From positions 384,075-406,664 of the forward strand of contig VHZZ01000005.1 of assembly GCA_009801015.1 (NCBI GenBank): DNA of 22,590 nucleotides, written 5' to 3'. The notes under the pieces are model-generated. The model saw only the letters and a program-made list of their open reading frames with translations, made no database searches and was not told the origin of the DNA. The position numbers and the translations under genes are program-made. The stretch is from Silene noctiflora (Eukaryota; Streptophyta; Magnoliopsida; Caryophyllales; Caryophyllaceae). Positions 10,501 to 19,632 of this stretch are shown here, in pieces; position 1 is the first letter of the stretch; the number at the start of each line of letters is the position of its first letter.

Positions 10501-13500
10501 TCTTCAAGGAGGAAGATAATTTATTTATTTTTTTTCCAAAAATGCAGCAACTCATACCAAAAGCATTTTCAGAAGGGCATGACTGCCAATATGAGCAAGT
10601 GCAGTTTTGACACTATCGTTTCCTTCAAATTCATCGACATAGTGCAAAATACTTTCCCCGTGCTCAAAGGTTTCCACCAAAACTGCTGGGTGTACCAACG
10701 GATATAGAGGTTTAGGAAATGAAACATCCTTCCATTTCCGAAAGTTGTAACTGAAACGACTCAGATGTGCAGCCTCCCTTGCAAGATCAACTTGAGACAT
10801 CATAAACACTGCAAACTGTTGCAAGCTTTCATCTAGTCTCAGCCAATTTAGTGAGGGTATGAAGCTTGAAATTTTAGCAAAGACATTTATTATCATGAAG
10901 TCTCTTCGTATAGCCTCACCAACCCCAGGATGTCTCACCTTTACGGCAACTAAAATAGGCTTCATTGGACGGCCAGGATACCGGAATTTTAGAGTAGCTC
11001 TGTGAACTTGAGCCACACTTCCGGACGCCACGGGCTTCTCTTCGAAACTCTCAAATATTTCACTGAGCTTTCGTCCAAATGCCTGTTCAATTGTTCTTTT
11101 TGAAAAAGGAAAGTCATGAGCTGGCGCTTTGGAGTGCAACTCAGCCAGTACTGTGCAAAGATCCTGAGGGAAGAGATCAGGCCTTGTTGCAGCCCACTGA
11201 CCCCATTTAATGAATGCCGGACCCGCTTTTTCTAGAGTACGGTGTAGAACACGAAGCCATGCTTTCCTGAAGTCCTCACCAAGTGAATCAGCAAATGGAG
11301 CCATCATGATGCAAGGTGAAAATATGACTGCTAAATAAATTGCCCGTATAAAAACAAAAAGAGCCTCCGCCAACGAAAAAATAAAGGATGTCAGATAGAT
11401 TTGTCCATTTTCTGCATGATTGTACAGAGCTTCAGAAACTGGTAAGCTTTCTGCACGACTCCACATACTCTGTCCAGCTGAAAGCTGTCCGACAATAACA
11501 GCGAGTAGACTGGGAGCAAGAAGGTGGTAGCGGCTTAAAGCTAAACTCACAGCAGTAGCCATTTTACTTATACAACCCAAAGTGGTCCCACCATGAAGCT
11601 GCATTAGTAGAAACTTTTTCCATGCAAGTTGAGTTTGGCGTGAGATTGTTATACTTGCAGAGAGACAATGCATTTTGCGGATGCCATAGATACTTAATTG
11701 ATCCTTGACTTCAGAAAAGTGCCCAAATGTGTTTCTTTTCGCAATAAGATTGTACCTTGAACACGGATCCAATTTACTACAACTACATCTCTGATCTTGA
11801 AGAAAGGTCTGGACGATCCTTCTAACACTCCTAGAAGCCAAGGTTCTGCATTTAACAGCACGTAAGACATGCAGACGAATTGCAATAATATGAGCAAAGA
11901 AAGCACAGATGAAGTGATGACAACACAACTTGATGCATTCAACCACCAAATTTTGGATCAGAATGGAGGTTGCTCAGATCTTTCCATCTGATAGCACAAC
12001 ATTATCCCAATGCCTCAAGAGCATCCACAAATTTTGAGGTTGGAGGAGGTCGGATATGTGCAACATTACTTTGTGTTAAAAATAAAAAGAGAAGTTTTTC
12101 AAATGACCTGTGATGAAAATTGCATGGTACTAAGAATTGTTTTCCACTCAACAAATCATTCCACATCACAGAGAAGAATTGAGAACTAGTGGTTCAAATA
12201 TCCTCCTAAGTCACAAAAGTAAACTACATGCTCCACCTCAAGGTAGCAAGGTGTTACACAAAAGTACTATGTGGTTAAACTTCTGTGTCGAGTAAAGTAT
12301 TGATCAGGGGTGTGGTGAGGAATTTGAAAGACACTTCTTTTTTCCATTTTGTGGTCCAATTTGACAGCATAAATCCGTCGTGCGAATCGTTTCTCTCATT
12401 CGCTTTAAGATAAGAATCTTCCCTTACTGAAAGAATGTATTTCACCCTCAATCAACTATTAGTAGCACTAATTCGAAACTGTATATCGTCTATTGCCATG
12501 TTCTTTAAGGGTATGTTTGGATTGAGGGATTTGGAAGAAAAAGAATGGGAAGGAGAGTAGGGGGTTCAAGATCCCTTGTTTGGATAACAAATAAAGATGG
12601 AGGGAAAAAAAGGAGGAAGGATTTGGAGGGATCCATTACCCCTCCTCCAAGACAAATCAAAATCTCTCCACAATAGGCAACATTTGGAGGGAAATTGTAT
12701 CCAAACACCCACACCTCATTTCGCCTCCCCTTCCCTCCCTTTCTCTTCCCTCCTTCCCCCTCCCCTTGCTATTCAAACACCTCTTTAGTCCTCCCTGAAA
12801 ACATATTGCGGCTTTGCAGCTACCTAATCCACATGATTTCTACATTACATGCGGGTATGTTTGGATTGGGGAATTTGGAGGGAAAAGAAAGGGAGGGAGA
12901 GTAGGGGATTTAAAATCTCATGTTTGGATAGAAAATGAGGGTGAAGGGAAATGGAGGGGGAGAGATTTGGAGGGATCCAACTTCCCCCTTCATGCCTAAT
13001 CAAAATCTCTCCGGGCAAGATTTGGAGGGAAATTGTATCCAAACACCCACAATCCATTCCCCATCCCCTTCCCTTCTCTCCCTTTCCCTTCCCTCTTTCC
13101 CCCTCCCCTCCCTTTCCCTCCACTTTTGCTATCCAAACAGACCTAAGAGACCAACACTTCTTTTTGTGAAACACGTGAAAGAAGCACTGCAAGGTACAAA
13201 CAAACCCATTGTTTGAAACTTTGAATAGGAAACGAGGAGGGAAGAAGAGGGGGGAAGGGGGAATGGATCAATAGCGTTTTAACTTTATCCTATGTTGGAG
13301 TGATGTTAATTTGACTTGGATCCCTCCAAATCCCTCTCCTCCAAATCACTCCAATCCAACTAGCTAACCAAACGAGGAATTTTGTTCCCCTACCTTTCCC
13401 TCCCCTTCAAATCCCTCCATCCAAAGAAAAGGGTTATTCTTTGCTTGCATATGAAACATCTCGGCCTGATGAGCAACACTCCGTATTAGAAATTTATACT

Positions 13501-14195
13501 GAGTTTCCAGAGACGAGAAACTTATCATTGTCATATACATCAGCCTGATGAGCAATACTCCGTACTAAAACTCAGCTCAAAACTAACTAATTACACAATA
13601 CTACTTGACAAGCTCTTCGATCTAAGCGACTATCTAACATTTCAATACAACATTGAAACATAATCACTCTAATCCCACATTCTACTACTCCATAACATCC
13701 ATCAAAAACATCAGGCATATTTGTTCTAGGAGCGGAGCTAGAAATGAAACTTTGAAGTAGCAAACTTTCCTCTTGTTCTTCTATATTTACGCTACGGTTT
13801 CACATTCAGGGATCTTTTAGTAGCAAAAATCGATCACCTTAACTATTTATTACGGATTTGGGATATCGAGTGTTACCCTTTGCTACTAACTAGCTCCGCC
13901 CTGCGATACACAGTACAACTCAATAGCATAACATTGCAACTACAACACAAAATCAATAAAACCCATTACTCCAAACATCACAGAAATTACTTCAGCATAT
14001 AAAGATCCAATTTTTATTATTTTCAAACATTCCCAACAAAAATCAAAAACTACCCAATTCAAAACTAAATTAATACTAAATAATCATGTAATTAGTAATT
14101 ACTTCACATAAAACATCAAGGAATCAAACATAATTAATTAAACCCTCAAATAAAATGGTACTGTAAAATAAAAGAGGGAAAAATTACCTGGACAT
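7384..14195 (-). CDS. ABC1/UbiB-type atypical kinase, ADCK2-like (aarF domain), five exons, about 612 aa
   Basis: Minus-strand gene joined from 14195-14188, 11845-10558, 9081-8815, 8351-8196 and 7503-7384. All four introns are GT-AG; the last three fall between codons. The product has the ABC1 kinase signatures in order: the KxGQ motif as KWGQ near residues 216-219, an alanine-rich-loop equivalent ASGSVAQV near 276-283, the ATP-site lysine in VAVKV near 305, the catalytic loop HADMHPGN near 438-445, and a metal-binding aspartate in LDVG near 470, where many kinases have DFG. Two hydrophobic stretches (about 102-124 and 152-180) precede the kinase core. The N-terminus is rich in Arg and Ser and lacks acidic residues, which would suit mitochondrial import (inference). 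Relatives act in organelle quinone or lipid metabolism; the substrate of this subgroup is not established. It reads intact. Family confidence is high; the first exon is the least certain part. Confidence 0.93.
7504..8195 (-). other. Intron 4 of the kinase gene (692 bp), no recognised content
   Basis: It runs from GTATTTGC to TGATTTGCAG. It is unremarkable AT-rich sequence. Both splice sites are supported by the frame and by the familiar reading of the joined product. Confidence 0.65.
8196..8351 (-). CDS. Exon 4 of the ADCK2-like kinase (C-terminal helical region)
   Basis: The acceptor is GTATGACAG ending at 8352; the donor is CTTGAG followed by GTATTT from 8195. It is 156 bases, 52 codons, in frame. 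It begins E-V-E-K-Q-F, contains a helical segment with HHKVNIDGN, and ends TTMVLE. Without splicing, the frame runs on only about 40 codons into intron sequence. Confidence 0.88.
8815..9081 (-). CDS. Exon 3 of the ADCK2-like kinase (catalytic loop and LDVG)
   Basis: The acceptor is CTATCTGCAG ending at 9082; the donor is AAG followed by GTACTT from 8814. It is 267 bases, 89 codons, in frame. It encodes VDNFIHADMHPGN, the ABC1 catalytic loop, and then IFLDVGMTAEL, the metal-binding segment. Fusing exon 2 to it reads KMLL-VDNFIHADMHPGN, which is how family members read across this point. Confidence 0.92.
9082..10557 (-). other. Intron 2 of the kinase gene (1476 bp), no recognised content
   Basis: It runs from GTATGAG to CTATCTGCAG. 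I see no transposon ends, RNA gene or supported coding region. Plus-strand open frames of about 80-115 codons at 9052-10388 have no recognisable domain and lie antisense inside an intron. Confidence 0.65.
10558..11845 (-). CDS. Exon 2 of the ADCK2-like kinase (N-terminal leader, hydrophobic segments, KxGQ, ATP-binding Lys)
   Basis: The acceptor TTAAATGCAG ends at 11846. The donor is TTG followed by GTATGAG from 10557. This exon carries the basic N-terminal leader, both hydrophobic segments, the KWGQ motif, the ASGSVAQV loop and the VAVKV lysine. It ends after the sequence HALLKMLL, immediately before the catalytic loop encoded by the next exon. The joint is between codons. Confidence 0.9.
12508..12784. 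mobile_element. Tourist-like (PIF/Harbinger) MITE in intron 1, copy 1
   Basis: The left end AGGGTATGTTTGGATTG pairs with the right end AGAGGTGTTTGAATAG (reverse-complemented). TTA at 12505-12507 and 12785-12787 gives the 3-bp TWA duplication typical of PIF/Harbinger. The interior has a G/A-rich left arm and a C/T-rich right arm. Confidence 0.7.
12853..13144. mobile_element. Tourist-like MITE in intron 1, copy 2 (same orientation)
   Basis: GGGTATGTTTGGATTGGGG on the left, CTATCCAAACAGACCT on the right. It shares with copy 1 the internal phrases ATTTGGAGGGATCCA and GGAGGGAAATTGTATCC. No target duplication can be recognised. Confidence 0.7.
13203..13425. mobile_element. Degraded Tourist-like relative
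   Basis: A G/A-rich stretch (13228-13262) and a C/T-rich stretch (13320-13425, TCCCTCCAAATCCCTC) resemble the arms of the two neighbouring copies, but clear terminal repeats are missing. Confidence 0.5.
13728..13902. mobile_element. Terminal-inverted-repeat element with GCGGAGCTAG ends (175 bp)
   Basis: Left AGGAGCGGAGCTAG and right (reverse-complemented) AGGGCGGAGCTAG, with a second matching pair AGTAGCAAA inside each end. No flanking duplication is evident. The ends resemble those of the 17441-17891 element. Confidence 0.6.
14188..14195 (-). CDS. Coding part of exon 1 of the ADCK2-like kinase: an 8-base micro-exon (ATG TCC AG)
   Basis: On the minus strand ATGTCCAG is followed directly by a good donor, GTAATTTTT. 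The trailing AG completes an Arg codon with the first A of exon 2 (11845), so translation begins M-S-R-T-L-A and stays in frame with the kinase. As I recall them, plant homologues also start MSR followed by a short basic leader. The alternative is a start at 11949 by reading through the acceptor. That would add an implausible Cys/His-rich leader, and the sequence just upstream of 11846 looks like a pyrimidine-rich intron end. Confidence 0.72.
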
Positions 14196-14316
14196 AGTTA
14201 ATTTATCTAGTGTTTTTAAGCATTATTTGGATAATAAATTAGTTGGAAATCATCAAAAATACTCAAAATGTCGGATTTTTTTTGGTGTGTGTTTAGATTT
14301 TTTTCCCAGAAAAAAT

Positions 14317-14342
14317 GAGCAAAAAGAAAAAGAAAAAGAAGG
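14317..14342 (-). promoter_or_regulatory. Pyrimidine-rich tract upstream of the kinase start
   Basis: On the minus strand this is an almost pure C/T run (CTTTTT units) about 120 bases before the ATG. Such Y-patches are common near transcription starts and in leaders of plant genes. No clear TATA box is visible nearby, which would fit a housekeeping promoter. Confidence 0.35.
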
Positions 14343-14818
14343 TTGAGTAAGTGTAAGCTAAGCTCTCGTCGTAGACAAATCAAAACTCATGTAAAAGTAA
14401 GTTTGGTTTTAAATTAGTTTTAAATCCGGGTAAATTGAAGGTTTATTTTAAAATCTTGTACTCGTATAAAAATATTTAACTATTTATGTTGGAAAAAGTT
14501 CCCATTGTAGACTTTTTTATTTTATTTTCCGGTCTCAAATAGCTTTGCGATGACTAGTTTTGTTGGAAAACGAGTTATTACCGCAATATTAATTGTTGTT
14601 AACGACGTGCTTTGTTTATTCTGCGACAAAAATTTGTTATAGCTAATTGATAACCGCGCGTTTTGTTGTAGTTGTTCTTAATTTAATGGAGAATTACACG
14701 AGGTTATTTGGAAAAAGAAAGAAAACGTTGTCAATTTTCTAAATTGTTAAAATGCAGTTTTGTTAAATCATGCAATCGGTCTACCCACACCTAGATGGTA
14801 AGTCGAGAAAGTAGACCC

Positions 14819-16264
14819 TTATCCTCGTAACTTGATAAATCTCTTTTTAGCAAGCATCAGAGGAATTATCCGACTGGCTAATGGCATACCCGGACAAATC
14901 CGTCCGGCGACTTGAACCAAATGGAATAACTTCAAAATTATGGCCTTTGACATCGATTTCTGATCTTAAAAACCTTTCCGGCTCAAACTTCTCCGGGTTA
15001 TCCCAAGTCATAGGATCTCTTCCTATAGCCCATACGTTAAGTAACACCATTGAGTCTTTAGGAATTGTGTAGCCGAATATGTTTACGTCAGAGTCGACTT
15101 TCCTTGGTACAGGGATCGGAGCTGGAGGGTGTAATCGCAGGGTTTCCTTGACAATTGCTTGCAAATATGGTAGTTTAGAAATATGACATTCTTGTACTGA
15201 ATTTCCTATTCGGACCGTTTTCTGAAGCTCTGCTTGTAAGATTTTGAGTTTGTCCGGATTGTGAATTAGTTCTGCCATAGCCCACTCGAACGTATTTGAC
15301 GTTGTGTCTGTTCCTGCAACAATTAAATCCTAATCGCGAAAAATTTGAGAAGTCATTATATTACTACATGCATACATACATAGAAAAATCGGAACTTGTA
15401 CGTAAAAATACGCATACAATAACAAAAGTGGAATGAAGGGAGTAACGATTTACCAAAAACAGGTTCGGAATAGCTGATGCCTTAATATATTCAGCATCAT
15501 TTTCTTGCATCGTACATAATTTGGTAAGCTCCTAACGCGCAGTCGCTCTTCAATAACGCCATTGAAGATGTCAAGGATCTTACGGCCGTGAATGGCCGTA
15601 CACCGTTTGATTCCTTGGACATCTATCTTCTTCAGAACAGGAAAAAAGTCTGCAATATTAGGCTTCCTCATTTCGTCAATTATACCACGAAATGTCTTTC
15701 GGAATGAGCAAGATAATTCCAAAGCAGGATCAACCAAATCGAGTGAAATTAATGTCGTCGACAGAATATTCAATACGACATTAAAACCCGCTTGTCCGAT
15801 ATCTACAACTACGCCAGTGTTTGAGCATTTTTGTACGTACGAGTAAAGGTCTTTCACCTTATTCTCTCGAATGTTTCGACTAGCGTCAAGTTTACGTGCA
15901 GAAAATATATGGGAAACGGAGATTTTACGAAGATTTCGCCATTTTAAAGTTGGCGGAAGAGAAATGAGCGAATTTTCATGGTGGTTCATTGCCTCAACTG
16001 CATGAATTACAGTCCTATTGGAGAAAATAAGGTTATGTTTTTGCAAAGCTTCTTTTACGACAGCGGCCGAAGAAAAAACAACAGTCGGAAGCTGTCCAAG
16101 TTTGAGAAGCATGATCGGGCCATGTATCTTAGCCAGTTCAGCTAATGATTTATGAAGCGAATGGCCGTCGACACACAAAAGATTTCCGAAAATGGGTAGT
16201 AGACTGTTAATGAAATGAAACAGAGAAATAAAATTACGTTTAGGTAACCAACGTAAAATTCCAT
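14819..16264 (-). pseudogene. Cytochrome P450 pseudogene, CYP76-like (A-type), two exons
   Basis: The intact parent would be an ER-anchored haem monooxygenase; CYP76 members oxidise terpenoids and other small metabolites. ATG at 16264 opens a hydrophobic anchor (MEFYVGYLNVILFLCF). The frame is broken near 16192-16215, where the K-PPGP hinge should be, and resumes at PIFGNLL. Exon 1 then reads HKSLAELAKIHGP through EERLRVR and breaks again near 15500-15530. Intron 15453-15330 is GT-AG. Exon 2 has the I-helix AGTDTTS, the K-helix ETLR, PERF and FEVIPFGSSRR. A doubled CGGA then shifts the frame inside the haem motif, before ICPG. The relic ends about 60 residues short of normal, at 14819. The Cys ligand is out of frame and the haem-motif Gly is Ser. 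About 440 codons remain against roughly 500. The family call is firm; the subfamily is not. Confidence 0.93.
15330..15453 (-). other. Intron of the P450 pseudogene (phase 0, just before the I-helix)
   Basis: The donor is TTTTTG followed by GTAAATCG; the acceptor is GCGATTAG before GATTTAATTGTTGC. Its position between NLFL and DLIVAGTDTT is, as known for A-type P450s, the conserved single intron site. Its presence shows this copy arose from genomic DNA and is not a processed retrocopy. Confidence 0.85.
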
Positions 16265-16313
16265 AATACCGTCTTACACAAGTATTTGTGAGATTACATT
16301 CCGTTCTTCGGCA

Positions 16314-16319
16314 TTTATA
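16314..16319 (-). promoter_or_regulatory. TATA-like box of the P450 pseudogene
   Basis: TATAAA on the minus strand lies about 50 bases before the relic ATG, which is plausible promoter spacing. The locus may still be transcribed although the product is broken. Confidence 0.4.
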
Positions 16320-17430
16320 AAGAGTTTACCCAACCACATAATTTCAATGCAAATGAAAATTCTACTGTTATAAATCATGCTTGAGCTGGTTCGACAGTAA
16401 AATGTAAATTATAGTGGCACTCTAACAGTACTAACTGCCAACAAACTTATAGGCTATGATCCTATGATAATTGTAGATGATTTGAACTGGTTTTTCAAGC
16501 TCTTGGAATCGGTACGGTCAAAGCTTACCTCGAGTTCAGAGAAACTAATCTTGTCAAGATCAATTTAACCGAATCCAAGCTTAAAATGACTCGGATTGAA
16601 AACTTGTTTAAGATTCTTTAGTAATTTTTTCAGTTCTACCTCTGCTTTTGTTTATTTAACGGGTTTTAGAAACGGTTGTTTTTATCATTTTACTTGCTTA
16701 CAAGTTCAGTAATTATTGTGTGCGACTATTGTATAGTATAACAAATAAAAAGTGGCCATTGAATTAAAATTACACATTTTATATGAATAATAAGTAATCA
16801 TTTTAACATATTGTGGTAACTTTTTATACCATAAAATAATCATTTTTTAACTGGTTGCACCATACAATACTACGATTTGTGTAACAAGTTTATTTTCGAC
16901 CATGCATTACTAAACCCAATTTTCCAATCTAAAATTCATTTCATTTAATCAGTACATTTTTTTTCAATTCATTTTTACAATTTTCAAGGTGATTAATGCA
17001 CTCTAATTAATACTCTAAATAGTTTCTAAACAAGTGTCTATTTTACCATTTTATGTTGAAAAGTGATCACTTTAAAACGGTTAAATTTTTTTATCATAAA
17101 ATGGTCATTTTCTTTTTACTATACCGTAGTACGCCAACATAATATAATTTGCAAGTAATAAATATACAAGTAATAAATGAACATCCTACATTCGTTTTCG
17201 TACTTTTGTTGCGTTGTTGTATAGTGAGTTTTGTCTGGATGATAATTTAATTTAGTACTAGGAGAACTGTTGATCTACATGATTTACATGCTTGGGACTT
17301 TGGGAGGTACCAATGTACCATGATATTATTGAATATTCATCAACCCGATTTAACCGATTTTGTAAACTCAGGGAAGGGTTAGAAGGGACGTTTTTTTCCT
17401 ACCGACATATATAATTGGGCTAGGATAACG
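16320..17430. other. Intergenic, nothing recognised
   Basis: Strongly AT-rich. ATAAAATRRTCATTTT occurs at about 16832 and 17094 in the same orientation. No coding frame or element ends are seen. Confidence 0.5.
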
Positions 17431-17440
17431 GATCTCCTTC

Positions 17441-17891
17441 AGGGGCGGACCCAGGATTTTAGCATAAGGGGGCATAATAATTTTTTTAAATCCATTGTCC
17501 ATCTTTAGAAAAAACGTACTCGGTATATATTTTGAATTTTTTTCCCCTAAAACTAGTATGGTAAAATGTTAAAATGGAAAAATATTAGTTTGTCTAATTA
17601 TTTAACCTAATTATTGATACTCCGTAGTCTACTTTGAATTGGAAATAAATGTATCTTTAAGTTAATGATGATTAATTTGTCTTACTAAACTATATATTAC
17701 ATACTAATACAAATAAAAACAATATATACAATTGGCTTAATGGTTAAAGAATAGGTATGTTACATATGAGGTCTAAAGTTCAACTCCTCAATCTATCATT
17801 TTTTAATACTACTTACAAATGATCCTCACAAATATTTATTTCTAAAATTCCATGGTGGGCACCTGCCCACCCGGCCCCCAGGTCCGCCCAT
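17441..17891. mobile_element. Terminal-inverted-repeat element (451 bp) with a perfect 10-bp target duplication
   Basis: GATCTCCTTC stands at 17431-17440 and again at 17892-17901. The ends are AGGGGCGGACC and, reverse-complemented, ATGGGCGGACC, each followed by a C/G-rich stretch. The interior has no protein-coding frame. A 9-10 bp duplication points towards a Mutator-like element; this end sequence is common in plant genomes but I cannot name the family. Confidence 0.8.
17734..17788 (+). promoter_or_regulatory. tRNA-like A-box and B-box inside the 451-bp element
   Basis: TGGCTTAATGG (17734-17744) resembles an RNA polymerase III A-box. GTTCAACTCC (17779-17788) fits the B-box consensus GTTCRANYCC. 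They begin 45 bases apart, as in tRNA genes and tRNA-derived SINEs. A full cloverleaf cannot be drawn, so this is no functional tRNA gene. Confidence 0.4.
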
Positions 17892-17901
17892 GATCTCCTT
17901 C

Positions 17902-18979
17902 ACACCATTATCTTCAAACGTTTTATAATTGGGCTGACCCGTTTCATTTGATTTTCTGCTGATAATTTATTGGACCTTTTTCATGCACAGATTGTATTGG
18001 ATTGTATTTATAAACTCGAAAAACCGATCAAAAATATTTGAATTACTAATCGTCGGAACACCTGTTTTGAGTAACTTGAATAGCACCCGAAACCCGACCG
18101 CCAAATCAATCTAAATCGAACCGAAACTGAACGAAATTCAAAAATAACCAAATAATACCCGAATCTGAATATATCTGAACCGATAACACTTGTACCGATA
18201 AACCAAAGTTAAAAGTATTTATTTTCTCATAAAACACTCAAATTCTAGGTGTTTATTCATTAATTTTTTATTTATTAATGGTATTATGAATTATTATATT
18301 CAAATTCAAAAATATAAGGTATATTTAAGCTTATTTTTTTTAACCTTAAGCCCAAGAAATTATGATCCAAAATTCAACATAACCGATATTGACCCGACCT
18401 GAACCACCTGACTCGAAATGGCATAGACTGATTAAAGTGGGTAAGTAGAATAGACCCGGTCGAAATTGAACTGAAACTGAAACTAAAGTCACCCCTATTT
18501 AGATTGAATTGATTTAACCCGATCTAAAATCGAACTGAATGACCTATTTATCATGTCTAAATTATACGTACACTCTTTAATGGTACACTTCAAAAAAAGT
18601 TTACCTTGTTTAAGTTATTTGTGTAGATGTATGTGGTGTTTGACGTAACTTTTAAAGTATTTTTGTAATTGAAAAGGCAGAAATTAGGCCAAACACTAGA
18701 AACTAGGGAGGATTAAAAATGCTTTTAAAAAGCCAAAAGCTAATAACTAACTCCCAAAAGTAGAAACAGCAAATTGTTACTTTTACTTCTAATTTTCACT
18801 CTAGTGCCTAAAAAGTCCAAAAAAGTAGTTAGGTTAAACATAAATTTTTATTAAAAAATTGTTTTTACCAAAGTTTGACCAAACAACCGAAACTTTTCCA
18901 AAAAATAACTTGTGAATAAACTCATTTTAAAAAGAAAAAACTTTTTACATAATTTTATAGTAGCAGTTGTATAAAACAA
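17902..18979. other. Intergenic with scattered ACCCGA/AACCGA phrases
   Basis: 18060-18160 and 18375-18540 are rich in CCCGA, AACCGAA and TGAACTG words, a low-complexity type also seen at 5480-5720. No gene seen. Confidence 0.45.
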
Positions 18980-19519
18980 TCTCCTATATACTAAAAGAAT
19001 AAAACATCTCATATATTTTTCCTCCAAACTCCATCAACTTATATAAGGAAAGAACTGAGTTTTTTTTCTAAACTATTATCTTTTCTTTAATGTATACTTT
19101 TTTCATTAAATCCTCGATTGTAATGTTCTAATAAAAAAAAAAGTGGTATAAAATTATAAAATACAAATTGCTAATCTTTCTTTAAAAATGGTTTGATGCA
19201 AACATACACGGTATAAAAGAAAAATATAAAATAATATTATTAGCTTTATGAGAAAAAAAATAAAAATTCATTAAGATGATTTAAGAAAAGTAATAAAATG
19301 AAATCCTTAACTTTGTGATAGAAAAACTCATTAAAATATAGATTTCATGACATACTCAATTTGTTTATTAGTTTTGCAGTTTCATTTTTTTCCCATATCA
19401 AAATACAATAATCTGAAATATGAAAAAGTTAAGGTATAAATCTAAATGAAAAAGTAACACACACTAAAAACTAAATACTCTATAAATAGCGCACATTTAT
19501 TGCGCGGGATCTATACTAG
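18980..19519 (+). mobile_element. Small non-autonomous Helitron (540 bp)
   Basis: It starts TCTCCTATATACTAAAAGA after an A and ends GCGC-hairpin, then GGGATCTATACTAG before a T. The 5' TC, 3' hairpin about 11 bases from CTAG, and insertion between A and T match the Helitron rules. No Rep/helicase coding sequence; no target duplication, as expected. Confidence 0.75.
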
Positions 19520-19632
19520 TTTTAAATTAAAATGGTTGGGCTTTAAAAATTATTGTCTCCATTCTAGTCAATAATTTACATTTACTTTATATCCCCTCAC
19601 AGAATAAAGCAAATATAAACTATTCCCGGAAA

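Larger units (their letters stand above)
11846..14187 (-). other. Intron 1 of the kinase gene (2.34 kb), a transposon-rich first intron
   Basis: It runs from GTAATTTTT to TTAAATGCAG. It holds two Tourist-like MITEs in the same orientation (12508-12784 and about 12853-13144), a third degraded relative (13203-13425), a GGAGCGGAGCTAG-ended element (13728-13902), and a 26-bp repeated phrase (13463 and 13541). The remaining parts (11950-12500 and 13905-14187) are AT-rich with nothing recognisable. Short open frames here are proline-rich or basic by-products of the C/T and G/A runs. Confidence 0.7.

Noticed and set aside
11694-11942. 82-codon minus-strand frame overlapping exon 2
   Set aside because: It is a shadow in another frame of the supported kinase exon and intron end; no domain.
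10552-11949. Start of the kinase at ATG 11949, giving a longer N-terminus
   Set aside because: The extra 35 residues are Cys/His-rich and hydrophobic, lie in pyrimidine-rich intron-like sequence ending TTAAATGCAG, and are not needed once the MSR micro-exon at 14195 is used.
12505-13216. Several overlapping frames of 61-115 codons on both strands
   Set aside because: All are products of the G/A- and C/T-rich arms of the Tourist-like MITEs (Pro/Ser/Phe- or Gly/Lys/Glu-rich low complexity).
13463-13495. Hammerhead ribozyme core (CTGATGAG ... GAAA)
   Set aside because: CTGATGAG is present and a 3-bp stem II is possible, but GAAA does not follow the stem directly, and no stem I/III pairing is visible.
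14847-16178. Functional cytochrome P450 gene
   Set aside because: Three separate frame breaks, an out-of-frame haem Cys ligand and a missing C-terminus.
17734-17806. Functional tRNA gene
   Set aside because: Only A-box and B-box resemblances; no acceptor stem or anticodon arm can be paired.
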